Assembly: GCA_003222455.1 (NCBI GenBank)
Contig: QHWF01000004.1
Coordinates: 1-28,412 of the forward strand
Direction of reading: 5' to 3'
DNA length: 28,412 nucleotides
Source of the DNA: Acidobacteriota bacterium
Lineage (GTDB): Bacteria; Acidobacteriota; Vicinamibacteria; Vicinamibacterales; CAVVIG01
In this document: one piece after another, positions 7,713 to 16,426 of the stretch
Position numbering within the stretch: the stretch's first letter is position 1
Layout of the letters: every line of letters starts with the position of its first letter
Translations under genes and position numbers: made by a program
The notes under the pieces: generated by a model
Databases searched by the model: none
What the model was told of the DNA's origin: nothing
Seen by the model: the letters and a program-made list of their open reading frames with translations, nothing else

Positions 7713-8471
7713 ATGAACAAGATGAGAATTGCCGCCATTGGCGTGGCGGCCTGGCTGCTGGCTGGGTCTGTCGCGTTTGCCGAAGTTCAATTGTCGCTCC
7801 AGGACGGGCGGGTCACACTGATTGCGAAGGATGCCACTGTCCGGCAGATCCTTACTGAGTGGGCACGCGTCGGCCAGACCAACGTCGTGAACCTGGATCG
7901 CATTCCCGGAGGTCCGCTCACGCTCGAGTTGACTGATGTACCCGAGCAGCAGGCGCTCGACGTGCTGCTGCGTGCGCTCAGCGGGTACATGGCCGCGCCG
8001 CGTGCCGTTGTCGCCGCGAACCTTTCCCGTTTCGATCGCATCGTCGTGATGCCGACGAGCGCCCCGCCGCGCGCGCCGGTGTCGGCCGCGGCGCCGCCGC
8101 CGACACTGGCGCAGCCGCAGCCGCAATTCGTTCAGCCGCAGTTCCAACCGCCGCCGCAGCCTGCTGACGACGATGACGACGAACGCCCCGCGCCGAATGT
8201 GCCGGGACAGAATCCGCGCGGGCCGGTGTTCAACACGTTTCCTGCTCAACCCCAGGTCGTCACTCCTCAGCCCGGAGCCGCGCCGGGTACGAATTACAAC
8301 CCGCAGCAGCCGCAGGCGCCGGTCCAGCAGCAGCCCGGTGGCGCGCCCACCGCGCCGTTCGGTGGCGTGGCGGTGCCAGGGATGGTCGTGCAACCGCCGC
8401 CGCAACAGCCGGGGCAACAACCGGCACCCGGGCAGCCGCCGCGGCGTCCCGGCGGGCCTGAAAGTCAGTAA
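7713..8471 (+). CDS. Exported protein with STN/secretin-N-like domain and Pro/Gln-rich tail
   Basis: A 252-residue protein. Residues 1-23 form a signal peptide (basic MNKMR, hydrophobic IAAIGVAAWLLAGSVAFA, cleavage likely after AFA). Residues about 25-95 (VTLIAKDATVRQILTEWARV, GPLTLELTDVPEQQALDVLL) resemble the short beta-alpha-beta STN/secretin N-terminal fold found in TonB receptors and secretins. From about residue 115 the sequence is disordered: proline-, glutamine- and alanine-rich, with one acidic run (DDDDDE). No catalytic motif is visible. It probably sits in the periplasm and may span the wall or bind partners through the tail. It is followed 4 nt later by the YqeY-like gene. The function is unknown; the STN assignment is by pattern only. 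Confidence 0.75.
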   Translation: MNKMRIAAIGVAAWLLAGSVAFAEVQLSLQDGRVTLIAKDATVRQILTEWARVGQTNVVNLDRIPGGPLTLELTDVPEQQALDVLLRALSGYMAAPRAVVAANLSRFDRIVVMPTSAPPRAPVSAAAPPPTLAQPQPQFVQPQFQPPPQPADDDDDERPAPNVPGQNPRGPVFNTFPAQPQVVTPQPGAAPGTNYNPQQPQAPVQQQPGGAPTAPFGGVAVPGMVVQPPPQQPGQQPAPGQPPRRPGGPESQ

Positions 8472-8475
8472 GTAG

Positions 8476-8925
8476 TTGCCGCTCGTCGACAACATCAGTG
8501 CGGCGATCGCCGATGCGATGCGTGCAAAGGATCCGATCCGCCTCAGCGCGCTGCGGATGCTGAAGGCCGCGCTGATGAATCGTGAAGTCGAACGCGGTGG
8601 TGCTATCGACGACAGCGAGGCACGACAGGTTGTCGCGTCGCTGGTCAAACAGCGCAGGGATTCGATCGATCAGTTCACGCGAGGCGGGCGTCAGGATCTC
8701 GCGGACAAGGAAAGCGCCGAGATCCGTGTCCTCGAGTCCTATCTTCCGCCGGCCGCCGATCCGGCGCTGATCGAGCAGGCGATCCTCGACGCCCTGGCTG
8801 AAACGGGCGCAACGTCGGCCAGGGACATCGGCCGGGTCATGAAGTCGGCCATGGCCAGACTGACTGGTCAGACGATCGACGGCAAGGCGGTGAACGAGAT
8901 GGTCCGTCGAAAACTCGGGGGTTGA
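8476..8925 (+). CDS. yqeY: GatB/YqeY domain-containing protein
   Basis: A 149-residue protein matching the stand-alone YqeY family over its full length: ISAAIADAMRAKDPIRLSALRMLKAAL at the N-terminus, QRRDSIDQFTRGGRQDLADKE and ESYLPP in the middle, and GATSARDIGRVMKSAMARL plus a final VRRKLGG. The domain is also found at the end of the GatB subunit of tRNA-dependent amidotransferase, where it contacts tRNA; the free-standing protein has no settled function. The start is TTG 8476, chosen because it gives the usual family N-terminus; the next in-frame ATG lies well inside the domain. It lies 4 nt after the exported-protein gene, so the two are probably co-transcribed. Confidence 0.9.
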   Translation: MPLVDNISAAIADAMRAKDPIRLSALRMLKAALMNREVERGGAIDDSEARQVVASLVKQRRDSIDQFTRGGRQDLADKESAEIRVLESYLPPAADPALIEQAILDALAETGATSARDIGRVMKSAMARLTGQTIDGKAVNEMVRRKLGG

Positions 8926-8934
8926 ACTTTTCAC

Positions 8935-8964
8935 CGAACCTTTTCTCCCGTCCGGGCGTCTAAT
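8935..8964 (+). promoter_or_regulatory. Possible ECF-sigma (sigmaE-like) promoter
   Basis: GAACC (8936-8940) and CGTC followed by TAAT (8957-8964) are 16 bp apart, the arrangement of -35 'GAAC' and -10 'CGTC/TCTAA' elements of group-IV sigma factor promoters. It lies just after the yqeY stop with no downstream gene for about 280 bp. The assignment is by motif only. Confidence 0.4.
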
Positions 8965-8969
8965 CCTTT

Positions 8970-9042
8970 CGAGACGGCAAGAACAAGCCTCTCATCCATC
9001 CTCCTTAGAGGCTCTCGCGCAAGCGGGGGCCTCCTTTTTTTT
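8970..9042 (+). ncRNA. Candidate small RNA or attenuated leader (unnamed)
   Basis: A transcript starting a few bases after the ECF-like -10 box and ending at the terminator below would be about 70 nt. A 7-bp stem (AGCCTCT 8986-8992 with AGAGGCT 9007-9013) exposes a 14-nt loop containing CCTCCTT, complementary to Shine-Dalgarno sequences. This stem shares bases with the terminator stem, so the two are mutually exclusive. Existence as an independent RNA is an inference. Confidence 0.3.
9008..9042 (+). terminator. Rho-independent terminator with GCAA tetraloop
   Basis: An 11-bp stem (9008-9018 with 9023-9033, two G-U pairs if transcribed) closes a GCAA loop and is followed by a run of eight T. 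It would terminate the yqeY transcript or the candidate small RNA. Confidence 0.85.
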
Positions 9043-9049
9043 CAGCCTC

Positions 9050-9190
9050 ACTAGGAGCGTGTCTGAGTAACATGAACACGCTCCTAGTAGGCCGGCTTCG
9101 CCGGCAGAAAACCCAATCTTTTCACTGATCGTGCGCGCGCAGCGCGCCTACTAGGAGTTCGTTCAGGCATTACTCGGACGAACTCCTAGT
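9050..9190. repeat. Paired inverted-hairpin (BIME-like) element
   Basis: Two hairpins, 9050-9088 and 9150-9190, face each other. Both have outer stems ACTAGGAG / CTCCTAGT. The inner stems differ but still pair (CGTGT/ACACG against TTCGT/ACGAA). When the second is reverse-complemented, its loop also matches the first (GTCYGAGTAA). Two small GC hairpins lie between them: GCCGGC around TTC at 9091-9105 and GCGCGC around GCA at 9133-9147. With the promoter, terminator and next repeat it accounts for the 322-bp gap 8926-9247. Confidence 0.85.
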
Positions 9191-9197
9191 GCGACCG

Positions 9198-9245
9198 TCA
9201 CGATCGAACGCAAAGGCCGCAAAGGACGCAAAGAAGAACAGTATT
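9198..9245. repeat. CGCAAAGG-word repeat, left half only
   Basis: TCACGATCGAACGCAAAGG begins a series of CGCAAAG words and ends at the loop sequence AACAGTATT; the complementary right arm seen in the copy at 3634-3755 is missing. It abuts the murJ start codon. Confidence 0.7.
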
Positions 9246-9247
9246 GT

Positions 9248-10843
9248 GTGTCCAGTTCCGGACAACGCCTCGCGCGATCCGCCAGTGTTACCGCCACCGC
9301 CACGCTCACCAGCCGGATTCTCGGGCTCGCCCGCGAGCAGGTGCTTGCCGCCTTGTTCGGCGCCGGCAACGACATGGACGCGTTCATCGTCGCATTTCGA
9401 CTGCCGAATCTCGTTCGCGATCTGTTCGCGGAAGGCGCGCTGAGTGCGGCGTTCGTCCCGGCGTTCACGCGACATCTCACCCTCCATGGAAAAGGCCGAG
9501 CGTGGCGGCTGGGGCACAACGTGATGACCACGCTGCTCCTCGTCACGGGCGCGGTGGTGTGTCTGGGCCTCGTGTTCGCCGACTCAATCGTCACGACGTT
9601 CGCGCGCGATTTTGCGGCGGTTCCCGGCAAGCTCCCGTTGACCATCGAGATGACGCGCGTGATGCTGCCGTTTTTGACGCTGACGTCGATCGCCGCCGCG
9701 GAGATGGGCATGCTGAATTCGCTGCGCCATTACTTCGTGCCCGCGCTCGCGCCGGCGACGTTCAACGTGTGCACCATCGTCTGCGCGCTCCTCCTGGTCC
9801 CGTATTTGCCGCGGTTCGGACAGCCTCCGATCATGGCCATTGCGATCGGTGCGCTGGTCGGCGGCGTCGCCCAGGTGGTCGTGCAGTGGCCGGCATTGCG
9901 CCGCGAAGGCCTTCGATATCGGCCGGTGTTCGATCCGCGCGATCCCGGATTGAGACAGGTGCTGCTGCTCATGGGTCCGGGCACGATTGGGCTGGCCGCC
10001 ACCCAGGTGATGCTGTTCCTGAACACGCTGCTGGCGACCAGCCAGGGAACCGGCGCCGTGTCGTGGCTGACATACGCGTCGCGGCTCATTTATCTGCCAA
10101 TCGGGTTGTTTGGCGTGTCCATCGGTACGGCCGTGCTGCCCGCCGTGTCGCATCACGCCGCCATGGAGGACGCAGCCGGCATCAGAGACACCGTGTCTCG
10201 CGGGCTGGCGATGATGCTCTTCGTCAACGTGCCGGCGACGGCGGGGTTGCTCGCGATGGCCACACCAATTGTCCGGCTGCTCTTCGAGCACGGCCACTTC
10301 CTTGCGGCCGACACCGCCGCCACTGCCGCCGCAGTTCGTCTATATGCCTGTGGTCTTCTCGGCTACTCCGCCGTGCGGATCACCTCGCCGACGTTCTACG
10401 CGCTCGGGTCCGGCCGCGTGCCGGTGGTCATCGCCATCGGAACGATCGCGCTGAACGCGGTGCTCAGCGTCGGGCTCGTTCACATGATGGGTTTTCTCGG
10501 TCTGGCACTCAGCACGTCGCTCGCGTCGATCGCAAACGGCGCAGGGCTCCTGTGGTTCCTGAGACGGCGGATCGGCGGTCTGGACGGAAACACCCTGACG
10601 GTTGCGCTGGTGAAGATCAGCCTCGCGGCAGCGGCGATGGCGCTGACGGCGACGATGATTGAGCGCTGGTCGTACGGGGTCATGCCTGGCGCGGCGCTCT
10701 CATTTCAGGCAATGCGGTTGGTCGCGTCCATCGCGGGCGCGCTCGTGGCGCTCGCCGCCGTTGCAAAGGTCTTGAGAATTCGCGAATTCGACGAGATGCT
10801 CGCGCTGGCAGAGGTGCGGGTACGGAAGTTGCTGATTAGGTGA
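9248..10843 (+). CDS. murJ: Lipid II flippase MurJ (MviN family)
   Basis: A 531-residue polytopic membrane protein of the MOP superfamily with about 14 hydrophobic segments, the usual size for MurJ. The conserved N-terminus is ATLTSRILGLAREQVLAALFG, then AFIVAFRLPNLVRDLFAEGALSAAFVPAF, containing the charged residues needed for transport. Further family landmarks are YASRLIYLPIGLFGVSIGTAVLPA and VRLLFEHGHF. MurJ moves the peptidoglycan precursor lipid II across the inner membrane; in glycan clusters homologues can handle other lipid-linked oligosaccharides. The start is taken as GTG 9248, which gives the expected N-terminus but lies directly on the end of a repeat and lacks a clear Shine-Dalgarno. 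It is transcribed separately from yqeY because a strong terminator intervenes. Confidence 0.94.
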   Translation: MSSSGQRLARSASVTATATLTSRILGLAREQVLAALFGAGNDMDAFIVAFRLPNLVRDLFAEGALSAAFVPAFTRHLTLHGKGRAWRLGHNVMTTLLLVTGAVVCLGLVFADSIVTTFARDFAAVPGKLPLTIEMTRVMLPFLTLTSIAAAEMGMLNSLRHYFVPALAPATFNVCTIVCALLLVPYLPRFGQPPIMAIAIGALVGGVAQVVVQWPALRREGLRYRPVFDPRDPGLRQVLLLMGPGTIGLAATQVMLFLNTLLATSQGTGAVSWLTYASRLIYLPIGLFGVSIGTAVLPAVSHHAAMEDAAGIRDTVSRGLAMMLFVNVPATAGLLAMATPIVRLLFEHGHFLAADTAATAAAVRLYACGLLGYSAVRITSPTFYALGSGRVPVVIAIGTIALNAVLSVGLVHMMGFLGLALSTSLASIANGAGLLWFLRRRIGGLDGNTLTVALVKISLAAAAMALTATMIERWSYGVMPGAALSFQAMRLVASIAGALVALAAVAKVLRIREFDEMLALAEVRVRKLLIR

Positions 10844-10901
10844 CGGATGAGAGCCGCGGCGAACCTCCCCGTCAGGATATAGTACGATCTCTGGTCTTCA
10901 C

Positions 10902-11645
10902 ATGCGACGTTACCCCCCGGCTCACGTGTCGTCGTTCTCCTTTGGTCCCGGTCCTGTCTCGCCGGCACTGAAAGCGCTGATCGGTGCGAACGTCGTCCTG
11001 TTCGTGGTCCAGTTCTTCGCGCCGATTGTGACGGACCTGCTAGGGTTACGACCGATCTTCGTCGTGCGGACGTTCTGGGTCTGGCAGCTTGCGACCTACA
11101 TGTTCCTGCACGGTGGAATCTTCCACATCGTGTTCAACATGCTGGCGCTGTGGATGTTCGGGGCCGAGCTCGAGAGAATCTGGGGCACCCGGTACTTTCT
11201 CAAGTTTTATTTCGTGACCGGGGTGGGCGCCGGCCTGCTCACGGTGATCTTCTCGTTGCTGCCGTTCGGGTTCGCGCAACAGGTGTACGTGTCGAATATC
11301 ATCGGCGCGTCCGGCGCGATTTACGGACTCCTGCTCGCGTATGCGCTGTATTTTCCGGATCGGCCCATCTACATGTACATGGTGTTCCCGATTCCCGCGA
11401 AAATCTTCGTGGCCATCATGGGCGCCATCGCGTTCTTCTCGTCGATCGGCGAGTCGGGCGGGACCGCGAACGCCACGCATCTGGGCGGGCTCGCTGTCGG
11501 CTATCTGTTCCTCAAGAGCGCTCGCATGCATCCACTGTCAGAATTGAAATACCGATACCTGAAGTGGAAGATCAACCGCGTGCGCAAGAAGTTCGACGTC
11601 TATTCCGGCGGCCGCGCAGACGATTGGGATCATAAGGTCCATTGA
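10902..11645 (+). CDS. Rhomboid-family intramembrane serine protease
   Basis: A 247-residue protein with six hydrophobic segments. The rhomboid active site is visible: HGGIFHIVFNMLALW (His70, His75, Asn79 for the oxyanion region), the serine in GASGAIYGLLLAY (Ser137), and the histidine in ATHLGGLAVGYLF (His193). WELATYMFLH-like context (WQLATYMFLH) and WGTRYFLKFYF are also family features. A basic cytoplasmic C-terminus follows (KWKINRVRKKF). Rhomboids cut transmembrane substrates inside the bilayer; the substrate here is unknown. ATG 10902 is the first good start, 56 nt after murJ; a TATAGT box at 10878 may belong to a weak promoter. A GCN5-like or DUF6576 tail is not evident. Confidence 0.93.
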   Translation: MRRYPPAHVSSFSFGPGPVSPALKALIGANVVLFVVQFFAPIVTDLLGLRPIFVVRTFWVWQLATYMFLHGGIFHIVFNMLALWMFGAELERIWGTRYFLKFYFVTGVGAGLLTVIFSLLPFGFAQQVYVSNIIGASGAIYGLLLAYALYFPDRPIYMYMVFPIPAKIFVAIMGAIAFFSSIGESGGTANATHLGGLAVGYLFLKSARMHPLSELKYRYLKWKINRVRKKFDVYSGGRADDWDHKVH

Positions 11646-11690
11646 CGGCTGCCTGACGCCGCCACACGGCACGACGGCCTCGGCGCCTCG

Positions 11691-11710
11691 CCAGGAGCGC
11701 GTCTGAGCAA
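11691..11710 (+). repeat. Half-copy of the AGGAG-CGTGTC hairpin motif
   Basis: CCAGGAGCGCGTCTGAGCAA matches the 5' arm and loop of the 9050-9190 element at most positions, without the 3' arm. It lies 45 nt after the rhomboid stop and precedes a CACGAAG-word hairpin. Confidence 0.5.
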
Positions 11711-11768
11711 TCACAACCCACTACCGAGGACACGAATCTCAGCATCCTTGGTGGTTGCTCCATTTTTT

Positions 11769-11859
11769 GCCACGAAGACACGAAACCACGAAGAAACCCT
11801 ATTTAATTCAAATGCATGATCTTCGTGCGTTCTTCGTGTCTTCGTGACTTCGTGGTTGC
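11769..11859. repeat. CACGAAG-word hairpin repeat
   Basis: The left arm GCCACGAAGACACGAAACC pairs with a right arm of CTTCGTG words at 11821-11859 around an AT-rich loop. It sits between the convergent rhomboid and DoxX genes and could act as a bidirectional terminator. Confidence 0.8.
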
Positions 11860-11883
11860 ATTTCGGTGGTTGCATTTCGTGGG

Positions 11884-12336
11884 CTAGACGCGCGAACCGC
11901 CCTTCACGAGCGTGCGTCGACGCGTGCCGGCGAGTGCCAGCGCCAGCGTCGATCCGAGCACCGGCAGACCGTAGCCGCTGGTCAGGAAGCTGTATCTGAA
12001 CACCGCGCCGCTGGCGATCTGGAAGTTGAGCGCCATGAGAAAGGCAACGAGCGCAAACAGCGGCGTCCAGAAGCCGACGAGCAGCGCGACACCCGCCGAC
12101 AACTCGCCAAGGGGGACCAGCCTCGCGAAGATCGGCACGCCCGGAACGGCGATCCGGTGCAGATACCAGGCGCTGATCGAATCGGCCGGCACCGAGCGCG
12201 ACCACTCGCTGAACGTGGCCGCCAGTATCGACGGACTGGTGAACCAGCGGATCTTGCCGAGTCCTTCGAAGAGGAAAAACAGACCGAGACAGACGCGCAG
12301 CACCGTCAGCCCCAGGCGTTGTCGGTCGATGGCCAT
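11884..12336 (-). CDS. DoxX family membrane protein
   Basis: A 150-residue protein with four hydrophobic segments. The DoxX signature is seen in RVCLGLFFLFEGLGKIRWF near the N-terminus and PLGELSAGVALLVGFWTPLFALVAFLMALNF in the middle. The start MAIDRQRLGLTVL (ATG complement at 12334-12336) gives the normal length; upstream in-frame codons overlap the cupin gene. DoxX-type proteins are inner-membrane proteins linked in some bacteria to thiosulfate oxidation or oxidative stress, but many members have no known role. It lies 1 nt after the cupin stop on the same strand, so the two form an operon that converges on the rhomboid gene. Confidence 0.85.
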   Translation of the reverse strand: MAIDRQRLGLTVLRVCLGLFFLFEGLGKIRWFTSPSILAATFSEWSRSVPADSISAWYLHRIAVPGVPIFARLVPLGELSAGVALLVGFWTPLFALVAFLMALNFQIASGAVFRYSFLTSGYGLPVLGSTLALALAGTRRRTLVKGGSRV

Positions 12337-12337
12337 G

Positions 12338-12700
12338 TCAGCGCTGGAAATAATCGTCGGTGTGATCGAGCCAGTCGCGCCTGATCGGACTGAACACGTC
12401 GAGCTCGAAGGTATCGTCGAGCGCTTCGGCCTGGTGCTCGATCCACGACGGGATGTGCAGGACTTCACCCTCGCGCACCGTAATCTCTTCGCCGCCAATC
12501 AGGAACTTGAGCGCGCCCTGCAGGATATAGGTCATCTGCTCGCTCTCGTGTGAGTGCATCGGCACCTGGCACCCGCGTTTGAGATAGATCTGCGCGATCA
12601 TTTCCCGCTCGCCGGTGACGATTTTCCGCGACAGCATTTCGGTCACTTTTTCGAGCGCAATCTCGTCCCAGCGATGAAGGCGAACGGTATCGGTGCTCAT
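12338..12700 (-). CDS. Single-domain cupin protein
   Basis: A 120-residue small beta-barrel protein. Cupin motif 1 is VPMHSHESEQMTYILQGALKF, where the two His and the Glu are the expected metal ligands. Cupin motif 2 is GEVLHIPSWIEHQAEAL, whose last His gives the fourth ligand. The start MSTDTVRLHRWDEI at 12700 is preferred; an ATG four codons upstream (12712) is possible. The family covers metal-dependent isomerases, dioxygenases and sugar- or ligand-binding sensors, so the reaction cannot be assigned. It is divergent from the E1 dehydrogenase gene and co-directional with DoxX. The 157-bp structured repeat G lies directly upstream, and TGG-TATATG at 12718-12710 on the minus strand could be an extended -10 box. 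Confidence 0.87.
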   Translation of the reverse strand: MSTDTVRLHRWDEIALEKVTEMLSRKIVTGEREMIAQIYLKRGCQVPMHSHESEQMTYILQGALKFLIGGEEITVREGEVLHIPSWIEHQAEALDDTFELDVFSPIRRDWLDHTDDYFQR

Positions 12701-12717
12701 GCGGTGCAGCATATACC

Positions 12718-12874
12718 AGCCGTGCTTGCACGGCGTGAATGTGTACGAGACTGTCAATTCTGCCGTGCAACCACGGCTTAGCCGCCGCCGCGAGAGCGGC
12801 GGCGGATCTAGTAACGAAGATCCGCCGTACAGCGACGCGGTTTTCACGCGTCGGTTTGAGGCGGAGCTTCGTTA
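12718..12874. repeat. Structured repeat G, copy A (four hairpins)
   Basis: In order on the plus strand it has four hairpins. The first is GCCGTGC-TT-GCACGGC. After a conserved linker comes GCCGTG-CAAC-CACGGC. The third is CCGCCGCCGC-GAGA-GCGGCGGCGG. The fourth, larger one is bounded by TAACGAAGATCCGCC and GGCGGAGCTTCGTTA. The reverse complement of 24673-24825 has the same order and largely the same sequence. It lies between the divergent cupin and E1 genes. Confidence 0.9.
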
Positions 12875-12880
12875 CGCGGA

Positions 12881-12889
12881 TGTTATAAT
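12881..12889 (+). promoter_or_regulatory. Extended -10 promoter of the E1 dehydrogenase gene
   Basis: TGTTATAAT contains a perfect TATAAT preceded by the TGn extension. It ends 11 nt before ATG 12901, so the transcript would start about 5 nt from, or at, the start codon. No good -35 box is seen; the sequence upstream is repeat G. Confidence 0.6.
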
Positions 12890-12900
12890 TTCAGGCCGCA

Positions 12901-15045
<2,145 letters not shown>

Positions 15046-15047
15046 CG

Positions 15048-15075
15048 GGCTGCTGAAATACGCAGCCTGCAGGCT
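15048..15075. repeat. Overlapping small palindromes after the E1 gene
   Basis: GGCTGC and GCAGCC (15048-15067) form a hairpin immediately after the E1 stop, overlapping a 12-bp palindrome AGCCTGCAGGCT. GGCTTT words follow to about 15100. No T-run follows, so terminator function is doubtful. The rest of the gap to 15259 shows nothing I can identify beyond GGTCATGACC at 15194. Confidence 0.5.
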
Positions 15076-15259
15076 TTAGGCTCATGGCTTTCGGCTTTGG
15101 ACCTGCTCAGAAAATGCGCCCGATTTCCCCAACATGTTGTGGGCTGTGGCGGACTCCATCACATCGCCCATTTCATGCTTTGGGGTGACCAGAGGTCATG
15201 ACCCATTGTCGAGAAAATCGTCGTGCAAGTGTACTGACAAGAGCCGATTTGCCTCTCTC

Positions 15260-16426
15260 GTGGGAGTTCCAGTACCGCGGCGTCGCTTCCCGGTATTCGT
15301 TCTCCTCATCCAGATCGCCATCATCGCTTCGGCATCGCCGGCTGCCCTCAGCGTGGACGTGCTGAAATCGACCGGCGGCGTTCCCGCGCACATCGCCGGC
15401 CGCTTCCGCAATCCCATCGGGTTTCAGCAGTCCGCCTTCGGCCAGTACTTCATCTTCGATCGGCGCGCGCACGCCGTCTTCGGCATCGACGAAGCCCTGG
15501 AGAGCGTCTGGGAGATCATCCAGATTGGAGCGGAGCCCGGACGCATCATCGATCCCACCGCCTTCGCGTGCGCGCCCGACGGGACCTTTGTCGTCGCCGA
15601 CGCGCCGAACAACCGCGAGCGCATTCAGGTTTTTTCGCCGGTCGGTTTTCGCATCGGCGGGTTCTTCCTTCCGGGGCGCGTCCGTGCGCGCGTCGTCTTC
15701 GAGAACCTGGTGCTCAACGGCATCGGGACGCTCCAGTACACCGGTACGTCGATCCTCATGTCGTGGCCCGAGACCGGCGGCCTCGTCACTGAATTCGAGC
15801 TTGGCGGCGCGGCGAGACGCACCTTCGGTCTGCTTCGCCGGACCGGCCACGAGGACGATCGCGAGCTGCACCTGGCGTTGAACAGCGGCATTCCGCTCGT
15901 CGATCCGACAGGCGGGTTCTACTTCGTGTTTCAGACCGGCGACCCGGTGTTTCGAAAATACGATCGTGAGGGACGGCTCCTGTTCGAGCGGCACATGCAG
16001 GGCCACGAGCTCGATTCGGCACTCGCGAACCTGCCGACGACCTGGCCGACACGGAAGGCCGACGAGGGCGAACTGCCGCTCGTGCAGCCGACGATTCGCA
16101 CCGCCGCCGTCGATCGCGCCGGCAATCTCTGGGTTTCATTCGTCGTCCCGTACACCTATGTGTTCGATCGCGACGGCGACAAGGTGCGGACCATTCAGTT
16201 CCGCGCCGCCGGGATCGTCGCGCCCAACGGTCTGTTCTTCGGAAAGAACGGCCGGATCCTGGTCACGCCGGGGCTTTACGCATTCGAGATGGCAGGCCAG
16301 GCAGGAGAGGCAGGATCGGCAGGACAGGGAGGATCGGCAGGAGCAGGAGGATCGGCACGCCCGCCCGTCCTGCCTGTCCCGCCTGTCCTGCCCATCCTGC
16401 CCATCCCGCCCGTCCAAGCGCCGTGA
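15260..16426 (+). CDS. Exported beta-propeller-like (NHL/6-bladed) protein with repeat-derived tail
   Basis: A 388-residue protein if it starts at GTG 15260. That start gives a short basic stretch (PRRR), then a hydrophobic signal segment FPVFVLLIQIAIIASASPAA. The mature part holds repeated blade-like units: GRFRNPIGFQQSAFGQYFIF, DPTAFACAPDGTFVVADAPN, RIQVFSPVGFRIGGF, and TAAVDRAGNLWVSFVVPYTY. The pattern resembles NHL-type propellers, which bind ligands or partners outside the cytoplasm. An in-frame ATG at 15134 exists but would add 42 residues without signal character. The last 45 residues (from MAGQAGEAGSAG onward) are low-complexity and come from a DNA word-repeat hairpin. It overlaps the ABC ATPase start (GTGA). 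No enzymatic motif is seen. Confidence 0.75.
   Translation: MGVPVPRRRFPVFVLLIQIAIIASASPAALSVDVLKSTGGVPAHIAGRFRNPIGFQQSAFGQYFIFDRRAHAVFGIDEALESVWEIIQIGAEPGRIIDPTAFACAPDGTFVVADAPNNRERIQVFSPVGFRIGGFFLPGRVRARVVFENLVLNGIGTLQYTGTSILMSWPETGGLVTEFELGGAARRTFGLLRRTGHEDDRELHLALNSGIPLVDPTGGFYFVFQTGDPVFRKYDREGRLLFERHMQGHELDSALANLPTTWPTRKADEGELPLVQPTIRTAAVDRAGNLWVSFVVPYTYVFDRDGDKVRTIQFRAAGIVAPNGLFFGKNGRILVTPGLYAFEMAGQAGEAGSAGQGGSAGAGGSARPPVLPVPPVLPILPIPPVQAP
16291..16414. repeat. GGCAGGA-word hairpin within the propeller gene's 3' end
   Basis: The left arm has repeated GGCAGGA words (16291-16354), and the right arm has CCTGCC/CCCATCC words (16365-16414), able to form a long hairpin. It is translated in frame as the Gly/Ala/Ser then Pro-rich tail. 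The same word family occurs at 26637-26800. Confidence 0.8.
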
